Notes under the pieces: model-generated | What the model saw: the letters and a program-made list of their open reading frames with translations, nothing else | Told to the model about the DNA's origin: nothing | Database searches by the model: none | In this document: positions 45,480-54,509 of the stretch, one piece after another | How the letters are laid out: every line of letters starts with the position of its first letter | Position numbering within the stretch: position 1 is the stretch's first letter | Origin: Bradyrhizobium guangdongense | GTDB taxonomy: Bacteria; Pseudomonadota; Alphaproteobacteria; Rhizobiales; Xanthobacteraceae | Length of the DNA: 64,000 nucleotides | Direction: 5' to 3' | Assembly (NCBI RefSeq): GCF_004114975.1 | Contig: NZ_CP030051.1 | Span: forward strand, 3,658,001 to 3,722,000 | Position numbers and translations under genes: made by a program

Positions 45480-46442
45480 ATGAGACTGAGAACCGCTTTA
45501 GTTGCAGCATTGCTGCTCACCCCGACGGCCGCATTGGCCGCGCCGGGTATCGTCACCGTCTCCACCGGTCTGCGCGCCGGGCCGGGACCGGGCTTTCCGC
45601 TGGTCGATCGCATTCCCGAGGGCGCTCGCGTCAACATTCATGGTTGCCTGCGCGGCGATGCCTGGTGCGATGTGAGCTTCTCCGATGATCGCGGCTGGGT
45701 GTCTTCGCAATACCTCGAATATCTCTATCGCAACCACTATGTCTACCTGCCCGACTATGCCGATGAGATCGACGTGCCGGTCGTTCCTTTCGTACTGAGC
45801 TCGTACTGGTCGAGCTATTACGAGGGCCGTCCCTGGTATCGTCGCCACGCCTACTGGAATAGCTACTGGACGTCCCACGAACGCTTCGCGACGCGGATGA
45901 CGATCGACCCGCACGCTGCCCGGATCGGTCGTGCGGCCACGCGTGACGCGGCGGTCGCGCTCGACCGCGAAGGCATCCACGGCAAGGGCAATGTCACCGG
46001 CGCTGCCGCGATCTCCGGCCGAGATGCCACGGTTTCGCGGCGCGATGCGGCCATCGCAAAGCGCGACGCCGCAGCGACAGCCGACCGGACGGGAGCCCGG
46101 CCAGGCGAACGCATCGCGCATGAGCGTAGCGCCGTCCAGACGCGCAATCCCCGTGATGCGCAGGCGCGCATGATGCACGAGCCGACCTCGGCCCGGGCCG
46201 CGGTACACGCGCAGCCGATGGCACGGGCGCATGAGGCGCCACGAATGTCTGCCGCGCCGGCGGCCCGGCCTGCGATGCCGCATATGGCCCAGCCGAACGT
46301 CAGCCGTGGTGCGCCGATGAATGCGCATGCGCAGATGCCGGCACCGCGCGCGGCCGCACCTGCGATGCCGCATCCGGCGGGCGGTGGCGGCGCTCCGCAC
46401 ATCAACGCCGCCCCGCATGGCGGCGGGCCACAGAAGCACTAG
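45480..46442 (+). CDS. SH3-domain secreted protein with Arg/Ala/His-rich tail
   Basis: This is a 320-aa protein with a signal peptide ending ALAA. A bacterial SH3 domain (IVTVSTGLRAGPGPGFPLVDRIPEGARVNIHGCL, then GWVSSQYLEYLY) probably binds the cell wall. An aromatic segment rich in Tyr/Trp follows (YWSSYYEGRPWYRRHAYWNSYW). The last 150 residues are a low-complexity Arg/Ala/Met/Pro/His region. AAAGGAGG precedes ATG 45480. Confidence 0.85.
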   Translation: MRLRTALVAALLLTPTAALAAPGIVTVSTGLRAGPGPGFPLVDRIPEGARVNIHGCLRGDAWCDVSFSDDRGWVSSQYLEYLYRNHYVYLPDYADEIDVPVVPFVLSSYWSSYYEGRPWYRRHAYWNSYWTSHERFATRMTIDPHAARIGRAATRDAAVALDREGIHGKGNVTGAAAISGRDATVSRRDAAIAKRDAAATADRTGARPGERIAHERSAVQTRNPRDAQARMMHEPTSARAAVHAQPMARAHEAPRMSAAPAARPAMPHMAQPNVSRGAPMNAHAQMPAPRAAAPAMPHPAGGGGAPHINAAPHGGGPQKH

Positions 46443-46450
46443 CGACGCTG

Positions 46451-46480
46451 AAAAGCCCGGCCTTCGTGCCGGGCTTTTTG
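46451..46480 (+). terminator. Intrinsic terminator
   Basis: AAAAGCCCGGC (46451-46461) pairs perfectly with GCCGGGCTTTT (46468-46478) around CTTCGT. It follows the SH3 gene by 8 bp. Confidence 0.8.
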
Positions 46481-46612
46481 CTGGCAACTGGCTTCGGTTC
46501 CGTGCGCGTAAAATTTAAGAAGGTTCTTCGCTGGCAGATTTCATTGATCGTAAGATGTCTACCCAAAGCTGTAAGCATTCCACTCGGGGCAGCGGGGCAC
46601 GGGAGGATGAAG

Positions 46613-46891
46613 ATGAGACAGAGCCAGGCGGAGTCGCGCCGCCAGAATGTTGCGAAGCGTTCGATGACCAAAGAGGCCAAGCAGCTGGCCAGCCTGATTG
46701 CCGGCTTGCGCAAGTCTCTCGAGGGCATCCACAAGGAGCGGACGAGCAAGAAACTCTCCGGCGCCGAGATGGGCCTGCTCGATGAGCGTCGCAACAATTT
46801 GTTGCTCACCATTGCCGCTCTCGACGACCGCCTGTCGGCCGTGCAGGGCCTGATTGATCTCGGCCGGCCACATGTGATCCGCGTCCACTGA
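46613..46891 (+). CDS. Small helical protein, unknown function
   Basis: This is a 92-aa charged, helix-rich protein (LASLIAGLRKSLEGIHKERTSKKLSGAEMGLLDERRNNLLLTIAALDDRLSAVQ) with coiled-coil character. GGGAGG lies 7 nt before ATG 46613. Not recognised further. Confidence 0.65.
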   Translation: MRQSQAESRRQNVAKRSMTKEAKQLASLIAGLRKSLEGIHKERTSKKLSGAEMGLLDERRNNLLLTIAALDDRLSAVQGLIDLGRPHVIRVH

Positions 46892-47112
46892 GCGGATCCC
46901 CCGAGCGCTATCGGTTCCGTCGCGGCGGCGATGGGCCGGAGCCCGGCTGGCGGTTTCTGCGCGGTCTTCGGATCTCTATCACATTCGGCGGTTCGTCCGG
47001 ACGCTGCGCGGGTAGGCAGCGAACGGCACCAAATTGCCACGCTCCCGGCGAATTGCCGCCAAAGCCCGCTGCCACGACGAGAGCGGGTGCAGGGCAACGC
47101 AGGGGATGCGAA

Positions 47113-47292
47113 TTGGCCTATAAAATGGTCGCAGAACGCGACAATGAGAAGTACAGTTTTGCCCGCGAGAGCCGGTTGCTCATCGTGGCGAAGGCGAAAG
47201 TTTGGGCCAGCGAAGGCTGGCGGGTCGTCATCACCGATCAGGACGGCAAGGCCTATGCGCCGCCGGAGTTCGATCAGTTGCTGGCGGCGTGA
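47113..47292 (+). CDS. Small conserved protein, unknown function
   Basis: This is a 59-aa protein from TTG 47113 with AGGGGA 8 nt upstream. The sequence LAYKMVAERDNEKYSFARESRLLIVAKAKVWASEGWRVVITDQDGKAYAPPEFDQLL is a single compact alpha/beta unit seen in many Bradyrhizobium genomes. The function is unknown. The ORF extends to 47053 without RBS. Confidence 0.65.
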   Translation: MAYKMVAERDNEKYSFARESRLLIVAKAKVWASEGWRVVITDQDGKAYAPPEFDQLLAA

Positions 47293-47317
47293 TCGCAAGA
47301 CGGGCTTGGGGACGATA

Positions 47318-47692
47318 GTGAGATCGCTTATCCGACGGGGGCACGAAGTTGTCGCGCCTCTGATGATTCTCGGGACCATTGCTGCAGCAGGCGTCGTACT
47401 GACGGCGCCGCCTGCCTCCGCGCAAAATCTCGACGCCGGCAAGTCGCCCGAAAAGCTCTTCGCGGATGGCTGCGCGAGTTGCCATCGCAGCCCGCGGGGG
47501 CTGGCGAAGGGGCGCTACAGCCTGACGCTGTCCTGGTTTCTCCAGGACCATTATTCGGCCGGCCCCGACACCGCCAAGGCACTCGCTGCGTACCTGGTGT
47601 CGGTCGATACGCCGCCGCCAAATGCTCCGGCGAAGTCTGGCGCAAAATCCAGATCCAAGCCGCATCCGCCCAAGCCGGTACAAGGTCAGTAG
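47318..47692 (+). CDS. Short secreted c-type cytochrome-like protein
   Basis: This is a 124-aa protein from GTG 47318. A signal/anchor segment (VVAPLMILGTIAAAGVVLTAPPASAQ) is followed by a haem motif CASCH in LFADGCASCHRSPRGL. Only about 45 residues follow before a Lys/Pro tail, and no axial Met is present; His in FLQDHYSAG is the only candidate sixth ligand. It is shorter than a normal cytochrome c domain. It lies 25 bp after the 47113 gene. Confidence 0.75.
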   Translation: MRSLIRRGHEVVAPLMILGTIAAAGVVLTAPPASAQNLDAGKSPEKLFADGCASCHRSPRGLAKGRYSLTLSWFLQDHYSAGPDTAKALAAYLVSVDTPPPNAPAKSGAKSRSKPHPPKPVQGQ

Positions 47693-47737
47693 CACCGATT
47701 TCGGCTAGCCGCGTAGACGTGGCGAAGCTTGCCGACC

Positions 47738-48082
47738 TCAATGCGCCGTCGTTTGCGAGAACAGGTTGATGACCACGACGCCTGATACGATCAGGGCGAT
47801 GCCGACGAAGGCCGCGGCGTCCAGCATCTGGCGGAACAGCACGAAGGAGACGGTGGCGGTCAGGATGATGCCGACGCCGCCCCAGATCGCATAGGCGATG
47901 CTCAGCGGGATGACGCGGATCGCGACCGACAGCGCATAGAACGAGGCGACATAGAACAGCACCATCGCCAGCGTCGGCCAGGGCCGGGTGAACTGGGCGG
48001 ATTGCTGCAGGAAGGCGGACGCCGTCACCTCCAAGACGATGGCGAGGGCAAGCGCGGCATAAGAGGTGAAAGCGGACGGCAT
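47738..48082 (-). CDS. Small multidrug resistance (SMR) family transporter
   Basis: This is a 114-aa protein with four membrane helices. The conserved membrane Glu is in AIVLEVTASAFLQQS, and AIRVIPLSIAYAIWGGVG is the SMR signature. It exports cationic compounds by proton exchange as a dimer in EmrE-like members. ATG 48082 has GAGAGC upstream; the longer frame to 48136 lacks RBS. A single gene, so a homodimer is likely. Confidence 0.9.
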   Translation of the reverse strand: MPSAFTSYAALALAIVLEVTASAFLQQSAQFTRPWPTLAMVLFYVASFYALSVAIRVIPLSIAYAIWGGVGIILTATVSFVLFRQMLDAAAFVGIALIVSGVVVINLFSQTTAH

Positions 48083-48269
48083 GGAGCTCTCGGGCGTGGC
48101 GCGCGAAAGAACCCGCGCGGTTCGTAGATTCAGCACGCGACATGGCCTTGCCGGCTATCACGCCCGAGTGACGACGCTGCGACAGGGGAGAACCCTGATC
48201 ATTCCAGGGGCGAAACGGTGAAGCCGCCTCGCGGCGGCTCCGAAGGGTCGCGAGGGGTTCGACCTGGTC

Positions 48270-48935
48270 CTAATTGATCCGGACGGAAAGCTCGACGTCG
48301 TCGGCGAAGGGCGTGGACATGTAACCGGAGCCGGGATCGCGGACGCGCGCCAGGTAGTCGGGGCTGAAGTCCGCATTGTCGGCGACGATGATCGCGCCTG
48401 GCTTCAGGCGATCTTCGACCAGATCGAGGATATCAGGGTAGAGCGCCTTGGCGCCGTCGAGCAGGATGAGATCGATCTGATCCGGCAGAGCGGTGCTCAG
48501 CGTCTTCAGCGCATCGCCTTCGCGGATTTCGACGAGATCCATCAGCCCGCCGGCCGCCAGGTTTTCGCGGGCCCGCGCCGCCTTGGCCGGCTCGAACTCG
48601 CTGGTGATGAGGCGGCCACCGCCATTGTCGCGCAAGCCTGCGGCGAGGTGCAGGGTCGAGATACCGAAGGAGGTGCCGAACTCGACGATCGCCTTCGCGC
48701 GCGAGCTGCGCGCTAGCATGTAGAGCAACTGGCCGGTCTCGCGCGAGACCGCGAGCGGCGCGTCCTTCAGGCGTGCGTAGAGGTCGCGGTAATCGGTTTT
48801 GCTTCGCATCATCCGCGCGCGGTCAGCGTCGCTCAAATCGGCGACGGCAGCTTGCGTTGCGCCATCTGCTGCTTCGGCCTGGTCGAACAGGCGATCCAGC
48901 AGCGGCGCAAGCGAGGTGATTGTGGGGGTGATCAT
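48270..48935 (-). CDS. SAM-dependent O-methyltransferase
   Basis: This is a 221-aa class I methyltransferase of the CCoAOMT-like group. The SAM-binding motif I is AIVEFGTSFGISTLHLAAGL, then ITSEFEPAKAARARENLAAGG, LILLDGAKALYPDIL and IIVADNADFS. ATG 48935 gives the normal length. It is divergent from a TetR gene 92 bp away, with a palindrome between the starts, so it is probably that regulator's target. Confidence 0.88.
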   Translation of the reverse strand: MITPTITSLAPLLDRLFDQAEAADGATQAAVADLSDADRARMMRSKTDYRDLYARLKDAPLAVSRETGQLLYMLARSSRAKAIVEFGTSFGISTLHLAAGLRDNGGGRLITSEFEPAKAARARENLAAGGLMDLVEIREGDALKTLSTALPDQIDLILLDGAKALYPDILDLVEDRLKPGAIIVADNADFSPDYLARVRDPGSGYMSTPFADDVELSVRIN

Positions 48936-48982
48936 GGGCGTCTCCAGAGTCCAAAGCGCGTGCTTGCGCAGGAGCTGAAATA

Positions 48983-48996
48983 CGACTAATTCGTCG
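48983..48996. promoter_or_regulatory. Candidate TetR operator between methyltransferase and regulator genes
   Basis: CGACTAATTCGTCG is an imperfect palindrome centred on AATT, placed between divergent starts at 48935 and 49027. The assignment rests on position and symmetry only. Confidence 0.4.
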
Positions 48997-49026
48997 CATT
49001 TCCTATTCGCATTCCCCGGACGCGCC

Positions 49027-49671
49027 ATGGCCGATCGTCGAACTCGTTCAGTTTCCTCACGAAAACAGCCGCAGCAGGCCCGCTCCAACGAACTGGTGGC
49101 CGCCATTCTGGATGCGGCTGTTCAGGTCTTGGCGAAGGAGGGCGCGCAACGCTTCACCACCGCGCGCGTTGCGGAGCGAGCCGGGGTGAGCGTCGGATCG
49201 CTCTACCAATATTTTCCGAACAAGGCGGCGATCCTGTTCCGCCTGCAGAGCGATGAATGGCGCAGCACGAGCGAGCTCCTGCGCGGCATTCTCGCGGATC
49301 GAACGAAGCCACCGCCGGCGCGGCTGCGCGCGCTGGTTCACGCTTTCGTTCGCTCCGAATGTGAGGAAGCCGCGATCCGTGGCGCGCTGAGCGACGCGGC
49401 GCCGCTCTATCGTGACGCGCCCGAGGCGCAGGAGGCGCGGGCGGCCGGCGAGGGCATCATCGCAGTCTTCATGGGCGAGGCACTGCCGGAGGTCCCGGAT
49501 GCGACACGCGAGCTTGCCGGCGAGCTGATCAAGACGACGTTGGCATCGGTGGGAAAACGGTTCTCCGAGACGCCGCGCAGCGAGGCGGAGATCATGCGCC
49601 ACGCCGAGGGGCTAGCCGACATGTTCTGCGCCTATCTCGATGAGCTGGTCCGCCGCGGCGGGCATTCCTGA
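49027..49671 (+). CDS. TetR/AcrR-family transcriptional regulator
   Basis: This is a 214-aa protein. The HTH is ARVAERAGVSVGSLYQYFPNKAAILFRLQ, preceded by DAAVQVLAKEGAQRFTT. The C-terminal domain is variable. It is divergent from the O-methyltransferase gene, which it probably controls. Confidence 0.9.
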   Translation: MADRRTRSVSSRKQPQQARSNELVAAILDAAVQVLAKEGAQRFTTARVAERAGVSVGSLYQYFPNKAAILFRLQSDEWRSTSELLRGILADRTKPPPARLRALVHAFVRSECEEAAIRGALSDAAPLYRDAPEAQEARAAGEGIIAVFMGEALPEVPDATRELAGELIKTTLASVGKRFSETPRSEAEIMRHAEGLADMFCAYLDELVRRGGHS

Positions 49672-49760
49672 CCTGTGCATTTGCGGCTCGATATCGTTTC
49701 GGAATCGGCGGCAGCATAGATTAGCATTGCATCGCCTTCGTCCGGATCGAGTACGGCACC

Positions 49761-50402
49761 ATGCATATCCTTCGCCCCCAGTTTCGCATCGAGGAGCAGC
49801 GCGCGCTGGAATTTGCGCGCCGGCGCGGCTTCGGCGTGATCGTCACGGCAGATGCGACAGGCCCGCGCGCTTCGCACGTACCCTTCGTGCTGTCCGAGCG
49901 CGACGGGCATGCGATCGTGCAGATCCATTTCACGGCAAGAAATCCGCTGGTCGAGCTTGCCGACGGCGTCAGGCGGTTCCTGCTGGTCGTCGCGGGCGAC
50001 GATGCCTACATCTCCAACGACTGGTACGCCTCGCCAGACAACGTCTCGACCTGGCTTTATGAAGCCGTGCATCTGTCGGGTGTGGCGCATCTGCGCGGTC
50101 ACGAGGAGAATCGCGGCCATGGTGATGCGCTGCTTGCCGTCGCCGAGTCGCGGCTGCCGAAAGAGCCGTGGACTCTTGCGCAGATGGAGGCAGGCAAGCG
50201 CGAAAGCATGCTGGCCGCAATCCGCGTCGCCGAAATCGTGGTCGACCAGATCGAAGGGCAAGCCAAGCTCAATCAGCACAAGGGCGATGCCGACCATGTC
50301 GCGGTTGCAAATCAGCTGGCACGATCGGAGGAGACGGGACACCGGCGTTTGGCGCGGAAGATGCAGGCGCTGCGGCCGGGGCTCGGCTACGACATCTCGT
50401 GA
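49761..50402 (+). CDS. PaiB-type FMN-binding negative transcriptional regulator
   Basis: This is a 213-aa protein with a split-barrel FMN-binding fold: the start MHILRPQFRIEEQRALEFARRRGFG and IQIHFTARNPLVELADG are typical. The late segment VDQIEGQAKLNQHKGDADHVAVANQL is the PaiB signature. It is likely an FMN-binding protein with a protease/sporulation-repressor homologue in Bacillus; its role here is unknown. It precedes the pyridoxal kinase gene. Confidence 0.9.
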   Translation: MHILRPQFRIEEQRALEFARRRGFGVIVTADATGPRASHVPFVLSERDGHAIVQIHFTARNPLVELADGVRRFLLVVAGDDAYISNDWYASPDNVSTWLYEAVHLSGVAHLRGHEENRGHGDALLAVAESRLPKEPWTLAQMEAGKRESMLAAIRVAEIVVDQIEGQAKLNQHKGDADHVAVANQLARSEETGHRRLARKMQALRPGLGYDIS

Positions 50403-50450
50403 TCCCCGCTAGGCTTGCCCCGCGTCACGATTGGTTTTACGGACCTCTGC

Positions 50451-51263
50451 ATGCTGGTCATCTCCATTCAAAGCCAGGTGGTCCACGGCCATGTCGGCAA
50501 CAGCGCGGCGGTCCACGCCATTCAGGCGGAGGGCGTAAATGTCGCCGCTGTGCCCACCACACTGCTGTCGAACCATCCGCGCTACCCGACCTTGCGCGGG
50601 CGGGTGCTCGATGCCGGGTTCGTCGCGGATCTGCTTACCGGCGTCGAAGAGCGGGATCTTGTCGATGAAGCCGCTGTGCTCGTTACCGGCTATCTCGGCT
50701 CGCCTGACAACGCCGTCGTGGTCGCTGATTTCGTCGAGCGCGCGCTGTCGCGCAATTCGAAGCTCATCTATCTCTGCGATCCCGTCATCGGGGATGACGG
50801 CCGCATCTATGTCGCCGACGGCATTCTCGACCTGGTGCGGCACCGCCTGTTGCCGGCGGCACACCTGGTCACGCCGAACCAGTTCGAGCTCGAGATGCTC
50901 TCCGGCGTCACGATCGCGGACACGGACAGCTTGCGCGCCGCGGCGGCCGGGCTTGCTGGGCACCGGCGGATCGATGTCGTCGCCACCGGCTGCGCGCTGG
51001 CCGATACGCCGGCAGGGCAGGTGGAGACGATCCTGTGCGCGGATGGGCAATTGTCACGATTTGCAACGCCGCGGCTGCCGATCCGCCCCTACGGCACCGG
51101 CGACCTGCTCACCGCTCTGATTGCGGCGCATCTTGCCAAGGGGGCGGCGATCGAGGCGGCGGTGCGGCTTGCGGCCGAGACGATCTTCGCGGTGCTCGTT
51201 CGCACGCAGCAGGCTGGATCGGCCGAGATGTGCCTGGTGCCGTTGCCGGCATCGGGCAGGTAA
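50451..51263 (+). CDS. pdxY: Pyridoxal kinase
   Basis: This is a 270-aa ribokinase-like enzyme that phosphorylates pyridoxal in vitamin B6 salvage. The N-terminal VISIQSQVVHGHVGNSAAVHAIQ binds substrate; LIYLCDPVIGDDGRIYV and the late GTGDLLTALIAAHL anion-hole motif (catalytic Asp) are present. ATG 50451 gives the family length; the open frame to 50415 is not needed. Confidence 0.92.
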   Translation: MLVISIQSQVVHGHVGNSAAVHAIQAEGVNVAAVPTTLLSNHPRYPTLRGRVLDAGFVADLLTGVEERDLVDEAAVLVTGYLGSPDNAVVVADFVERALSRNSKLIYLCDPVIGDDGRIYVADGILDLVRHRLLPAAHLVTPNQFELEMLSGVTIADTDSLRAAAAGLAGHRRIDVVATGCALADTPAGQVETILCADGQLSRFATPRLPIRPYGTGDLLTALIAAHLAKGAAIEAAVRLAAETIFAVLVRTQQAGSAEMCLVPLPASGR

Positions 51264-51270
51264 GCCTGGA

Positions 51271-52575
51271 TCAGGTCGTCCGCTTCGCAGCCGACTGCGC
51301 CGACTTCTGCGGCTTTGCCAAGCTCTTCTGCAGCCGGGCGGCCTGCGCCTTCGACGGCTTGGCGCTGGCGACTACGCGAGCCTTCTTTGGTTTGACGTTG
51401 GCGGCTTCCTTGCGGTCGGTCGCAAGGCCGCGCTTGGAGATGTATTCCTGGCCGTCGATGGGGCCGACATGCGGCGGATCCCGGCCGAGATAGGGCCGGC
51501 CGATGCCAAGCGCCTTGGCGTTGGCGTCCACCCATTTCCACAGCACTTCCGTGGAGGCCCAGCGCTGCGCGCGGTTATCGCCCTTGATGCTGACGATGTC
51601 GGCTGCCATGCCGTGACCGTAGCCGCCGCGAGAGCTGCCGCCATGATAGGAGCGATCGGAGGCCGCCTTCAAGCCGCTCGCGATCGACTGCCGGTAATCG
51701 TCGCGGAACGCGCTGGTGATGCCCGGCGACAGGCCGGCAGCCTCGGCGGCGAGCAGCGTGCGAAACAGCTTCTGCTTGAAGCTCTTGTCCATTCCGCCGA
51801 TGACGTAGTCCATCAGCGGCATGTTGGCGTGCTCGGCCGCCTTCGGATCCTTCCAGGCAAAATCCTCGTCGACGAGTTTTGTGTAGCTGCGCATCACCGT
51901 GACCATCTTGCCCTTGCGCTTGATGGTGACGGCACGGCGGTCCTCGACCTTGATCGAGTCTTCCTTCGGCGTGCGCTGATAGAGTGTCCAGAGATAGCGG
52001 TCGATGCAGGCATCCATGGAGAAGCATTCGTCGAGCACGGCGACGGTGTCGGCGGGTGGCGATGCCTTGCTCTCGACCGCGGGGCCGGTTGCAAGCGCTG
52101 CGGGCGACAGCGTTTCCGACGGCACGACATCGCCGGGATCGGCGGACGCGAGCTTGACGGGAGGCGCGGGCGCGGGCTCAGCCTCGGCCTCGCTGGCCGC
52201 GGCTGCAGGTTCAGGTGCAATCTGAGGGGCGGGGGCGGCCGGCGGCACGATGTCGGTCGGATCCGCCGAGGCGAGCTGGACGGCGGGGACGGGCACTTCG
52301 GGCGGTGGCGCTTCGATGATCGCCACGCTCGGCGTCGCAGCCGCGGCGGCGGCGATGTCAGCGGTCAGCGCGATGCCATCGTCTATGGTCGCTGCGCGCG
52401 GGATGTCGGCGAGGTCGAGACGCGTGAGGTCTTTCGCGCGGGAGACCGCGGTTGCGTTGGCTCCGCTGTTTTCGATCAGAGCCGGGGCGTAGGCAGAGAG
52501 GGAGAGCGCCAGCCAGCCGACCATCACGGCCGAGGGGCATGAGACCGCCACAAGAAGAGACCGCCGATCATTCAT
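51271..52575 (-). CDS. M15-like D-Ala-D-Ala carboxypeptidase-type protein with long linker
   Basis: This is a 434-aa protein. An N-terminal signal/anchor segment (VMVGWLALSLSAYAPALIE) is followed by an Ala/Pro/Glu linker with two LASADPxDxVPxE repeats. The catalytic part has ITSAFRDDYRQSIASGLKAASDRSYHG, GYGHGMAADIVSIKG and PPHVGPIDG, which carry the His/Asp/His zinc pattern of M15 peptidases. A Lys/Ala tail ends it. GGAGGC precedes ATG 52575. It probably acts on peptidoglycan in the periplasm. Confidence 0.8.
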   Translation of the reverse strand: MNDRRSLLVAVSCPSAVMVGWLALSLSAYAPALIENSGANATAVSRAKDLTRLDLADIPRAATIDDGIALTADIAAAAAATPSVAIIEAPPPEVPVPAVQLASADPTDIVPPAAPAPQIAPEPAAAASEAEAEPAPAPPVKLASADPGDVVPSETLSPAALATGPAVESKASPPADTVAVLDECFSMDACIDRYLWTLYQRTPKEDSIKVEDRRAVTIKRKGKMVTVMRSYTKLVDEDFAWKDPKAAEHANMPLMDYVIGGMDKSFKQKLFRTLLAAEAAGLSPGITSAFRDDYRQSIASGLKAASDRSYHGGSSRGGYGHGMAADIVSIKGDNRAQRWASTEVLWKWVDANAKALGIGRPYLGRDPPHVGPIDGQEYISKRGLATDRKEAANVKPKKARVVASAKPSKAQAARLQKSLAKPQKSAQSAAKRTT

Positions 52576-52787
52576 GATCCCTGCCTCCAAGGTTCGCCAG
52601 CGAACCAGATTGCACAGCCAAGCACGCGGCGCGTCAATTGTTCGGAGGATGATATGGCGGCGCAATGGCGCAAATTCCCCGGAATGGGCTTTTCGAGCCA
52701 GTGTTGCCCCAATACAACGCCGGTTCCCGCTGGATAGCTGTACCGGCGCACGCGGCAACCTTGCCCGCGCTACTGCGTTGGTCGGCC

Positions 52788-52991
52788 ATGACGCATTCCT
52801 CGCTCCGTCCCATGGACGCCTTCGATCCCACTGAGCCCGCCATTCTGCACGATCGCGTCTCCGGCACGATCATCACCTGGACTGCCGACCAGGCCGAGGA
52901 TTATCGCCGGGCCAGCCGGTCACGCGGAGATGGGACCGTGGCCTGGAGGGCCTACGTCTTTGACGGCTGGGGCAACGTCATGGGCGGCTGA
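52788..52991 (+). CDS. Small protein, unknown function
   Basis: This is a 67-aa protein (MTHSSLRPMDAFDPTEPAILHDRVSG...). It is rich in charged and aromatic residues, with AWRAYVFDGWGNVMGG at the end. No signal peptide or clear RBS is present; ATG 52812 is an alternative start. Family not recognised. Confidence 0.5.
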   Translation: MTHSSLRPMDAFDPTEPAILHDRVSGTIITWTADQAEDYRRASRSRGDGTVAWRAYVFDGWGNVMGG

Positions 52992-53138
52992 CTCCCAGCG
53001 CTTGGCGATTCGTCCAAGTCTTTGGACACGTTAAATATATTGCCATGCGCGAGGCGCGTTATTGCGATGCAGCAATGCATGTCGCAATGCAGCAAATCGG
53101 GCTTACATTGGCTCCGAACTTCTCTTTGGAGCATCACC

Positions 53139-53393
53139 ATGAACAAGAAGACTTTGTCGATCGCAGCCGCTGTCCTCGCCATCGCGAGCTCGACTGCCAC
53201 CTTCGCGGCCGAGCTGCCGGCCTATGAGGCCAATGGCATTCCGGCCTCTCCTGTGCAGGTCCGCGTGCTCGGCGCCGCCCATGTCGAGCAGCAAGTGACG
53301 GCGCCCGCCACCAGCGTGACGGCGCTCCAGGCCAGTGTCCTGGCGCCGCGCAAGCTGAAGACCGCGACGGTGACCACGGGTTCCGCCCGTTAA
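53139..53393 (+). CDS. Small secreted protein, unknown function
   Basis: This is an 84-aa protein with a clear signal peptide (MNKKTLSIAAAVLAIASSTATFAAE). The mature part of about 60 residues is simple and Val/Ala/Thr-rich. TTGGAG lies upstream of the ATG and a strong terminator follows, so it is probably expressed as a single unit. Confidence 0.7.
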   Translation: MNKKTLSIAAAVLAIASSTATFAAELPAYEANGIPASPVQVRVLGAAHVEQQVTAPATSVTALQASVLAPRKLKTATVTTGSAR

Positions 53394-53441
53394 GTTGCTG
53401 CCGCGCCGGGCTGAGCTCGGTGCGAAGCTTTTCACGACATC

Positions 53442-53470
53442 ATGGCCGGGCTCGTCCCGGCCATTTTTTT
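53442..53470 (+). terminator. Strong intrinsic terminator
   Basis: ATGGCCGGG (53442-53450) pairs with CCCGGCCAT (53456-53464), followed directly by a run of T. Confidence 0.85.
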
Positions 53471-53665
53471 GCATGGCCCGCAAAGCGTCTCGCCTTGATG
53501 CGCGGACTGAGAAATCCGTCGGCAGAAAATCCCTCGTGATGCGCGAGTTGTGTATCGCGGTTCAAAACGAGTGTGATCTCCTTAACAGTTGGTTTGCCGA
53601 TCAACGTGCTTGATGCGGGCGCCGCATATTGGCGGCCAAGAATCGTTTTCATAATGGAGACTGTC

Positions 53666-53812
53666 ATGCCCGTTGCGCAGAAAGCTGTTGTTGTCGTCAC
53701 CTCGTCGCGTGCATTCATCCTGCGGCATCTCGTATTGTTCGCCGCCGCCGCGCTGTTCGTGTTCGTGCTGAGCCTGACCTATGGGCTCGATCTCAGTCCC
53801 GGGTTTTTCTGA
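53666..53812 (+). CDS. Single-pass small membrane protein
   Basis: This is a 48-aa protein: MPVAQKAVVVVTSSRAFILRH, then one membrane helix (LVLFAAAALFVFVLSLTYGLDL). TGGAGA precedes ATG 53666. It overlaps the end of the convergent Ada-like gene by 20 bp. The function is unknown. Confidence 0.55.
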   Translation: MPVAQKAVVVVTSSRAFILRHLVLFAAAALFVFVLSLTYGLDLSPGFF

Positions 53813-54398
53813 GCGATGATGTCCTGCGCATCGCGCGCAGGCTCGACGGCGATCGGCCGTAGAGCTCGGCGAAGGCGGCGTTGAAGCGGCGCAGGCTGCC
53901 GAAGCCGGATTGGAATGCGATGTCCGTCATGGTGTGATCGCCGGCGTCGACCAGACGCTTGGCGCGCTGGACGCGCAAGGTCTTGGCGAGCTGCTGTGGC
54001 GTTGCGCCGACATGGCGCTCGAACAATCGCGCCAGATGACGCGACGAGATGCCGAGGCGCGCTGCGAGCGCCACCACGCTATCTTGGTCGAGCGCGCCCG
54101 CATTGATGAGCTTCACCGCGCGCGCGACCGTCGAGCGCGTGCCATTCCAGGCCGGGCAGAACGGCGCGGTCTCGGGACGGCAACGCAGACAGGGTCGAAA
54201 TCCGGCCGCCTCCGCTGCGGCTGCCGTCGGATAATAGGTGACGTTGCGCGTCAGCGGATGCTTGGCCGGGCAGACCGGACGGCAATAGATCCCCGTCGTC
54301 TTCACCGCCGTGAAGAAGCGCCCGTCATAGCGGGGATCGCGGCGCAGTCGCGCGGCATTGCAGATCTCGAAGGTCAACATGGATGGATGATAGCGCAT
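53793..54398 (-). CDS. Ada-type regulator: methyl-phosphotriester-binding domain plus AraC HTH
   Basis: This is a 201-aa protein. The N-terminal Ada domain holds the zinc Cys set in GIYCRPVCPAKHPLTRNVTYYPTAAAAEAAGFRPCLRCRPE, where one Cys accepts methyl from DNA phosphotriesters. The C-terminal half is an AraC two-HTH domain (SVVALAARLGISSRHLARLFERHVGATPQQLAKTLRV...). The O6-methylguanine transferase domain is absent, so it is the AdaA-like form. Start 54398; ATG 54380 is an alternative. Confidence 0.88.
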   Translation of the reverse strand: MRYHPSMLTFEICNAARLRRDPRYDGRFFTAVKTTGIYCRPVCPAKHPLTRNVTYYPTAAAAEAAGFRPCLRCRPETAPFCPAWNGTRSTVARAVKLINAGALDQDSVVALAARLGISSRHLARLFERHVGATPQQLAKTLRVQRAKRLVDAGDHTMTDIAFQSGFGSLRRFNAAFAELYGRSPSSLRAMRRTSSLRKTRD

Positions 54399-54509
54399 GC
54401 CTGCGGCGGTGGAACAGCCGTGGGATGACCGAGTCCGATTATGGCGAGCCGCATCGCGCGGCGGGGCCTAGAACGCCGCTTCAGATCTCGCAAGCCGAGG
54501 GAGCGCATC

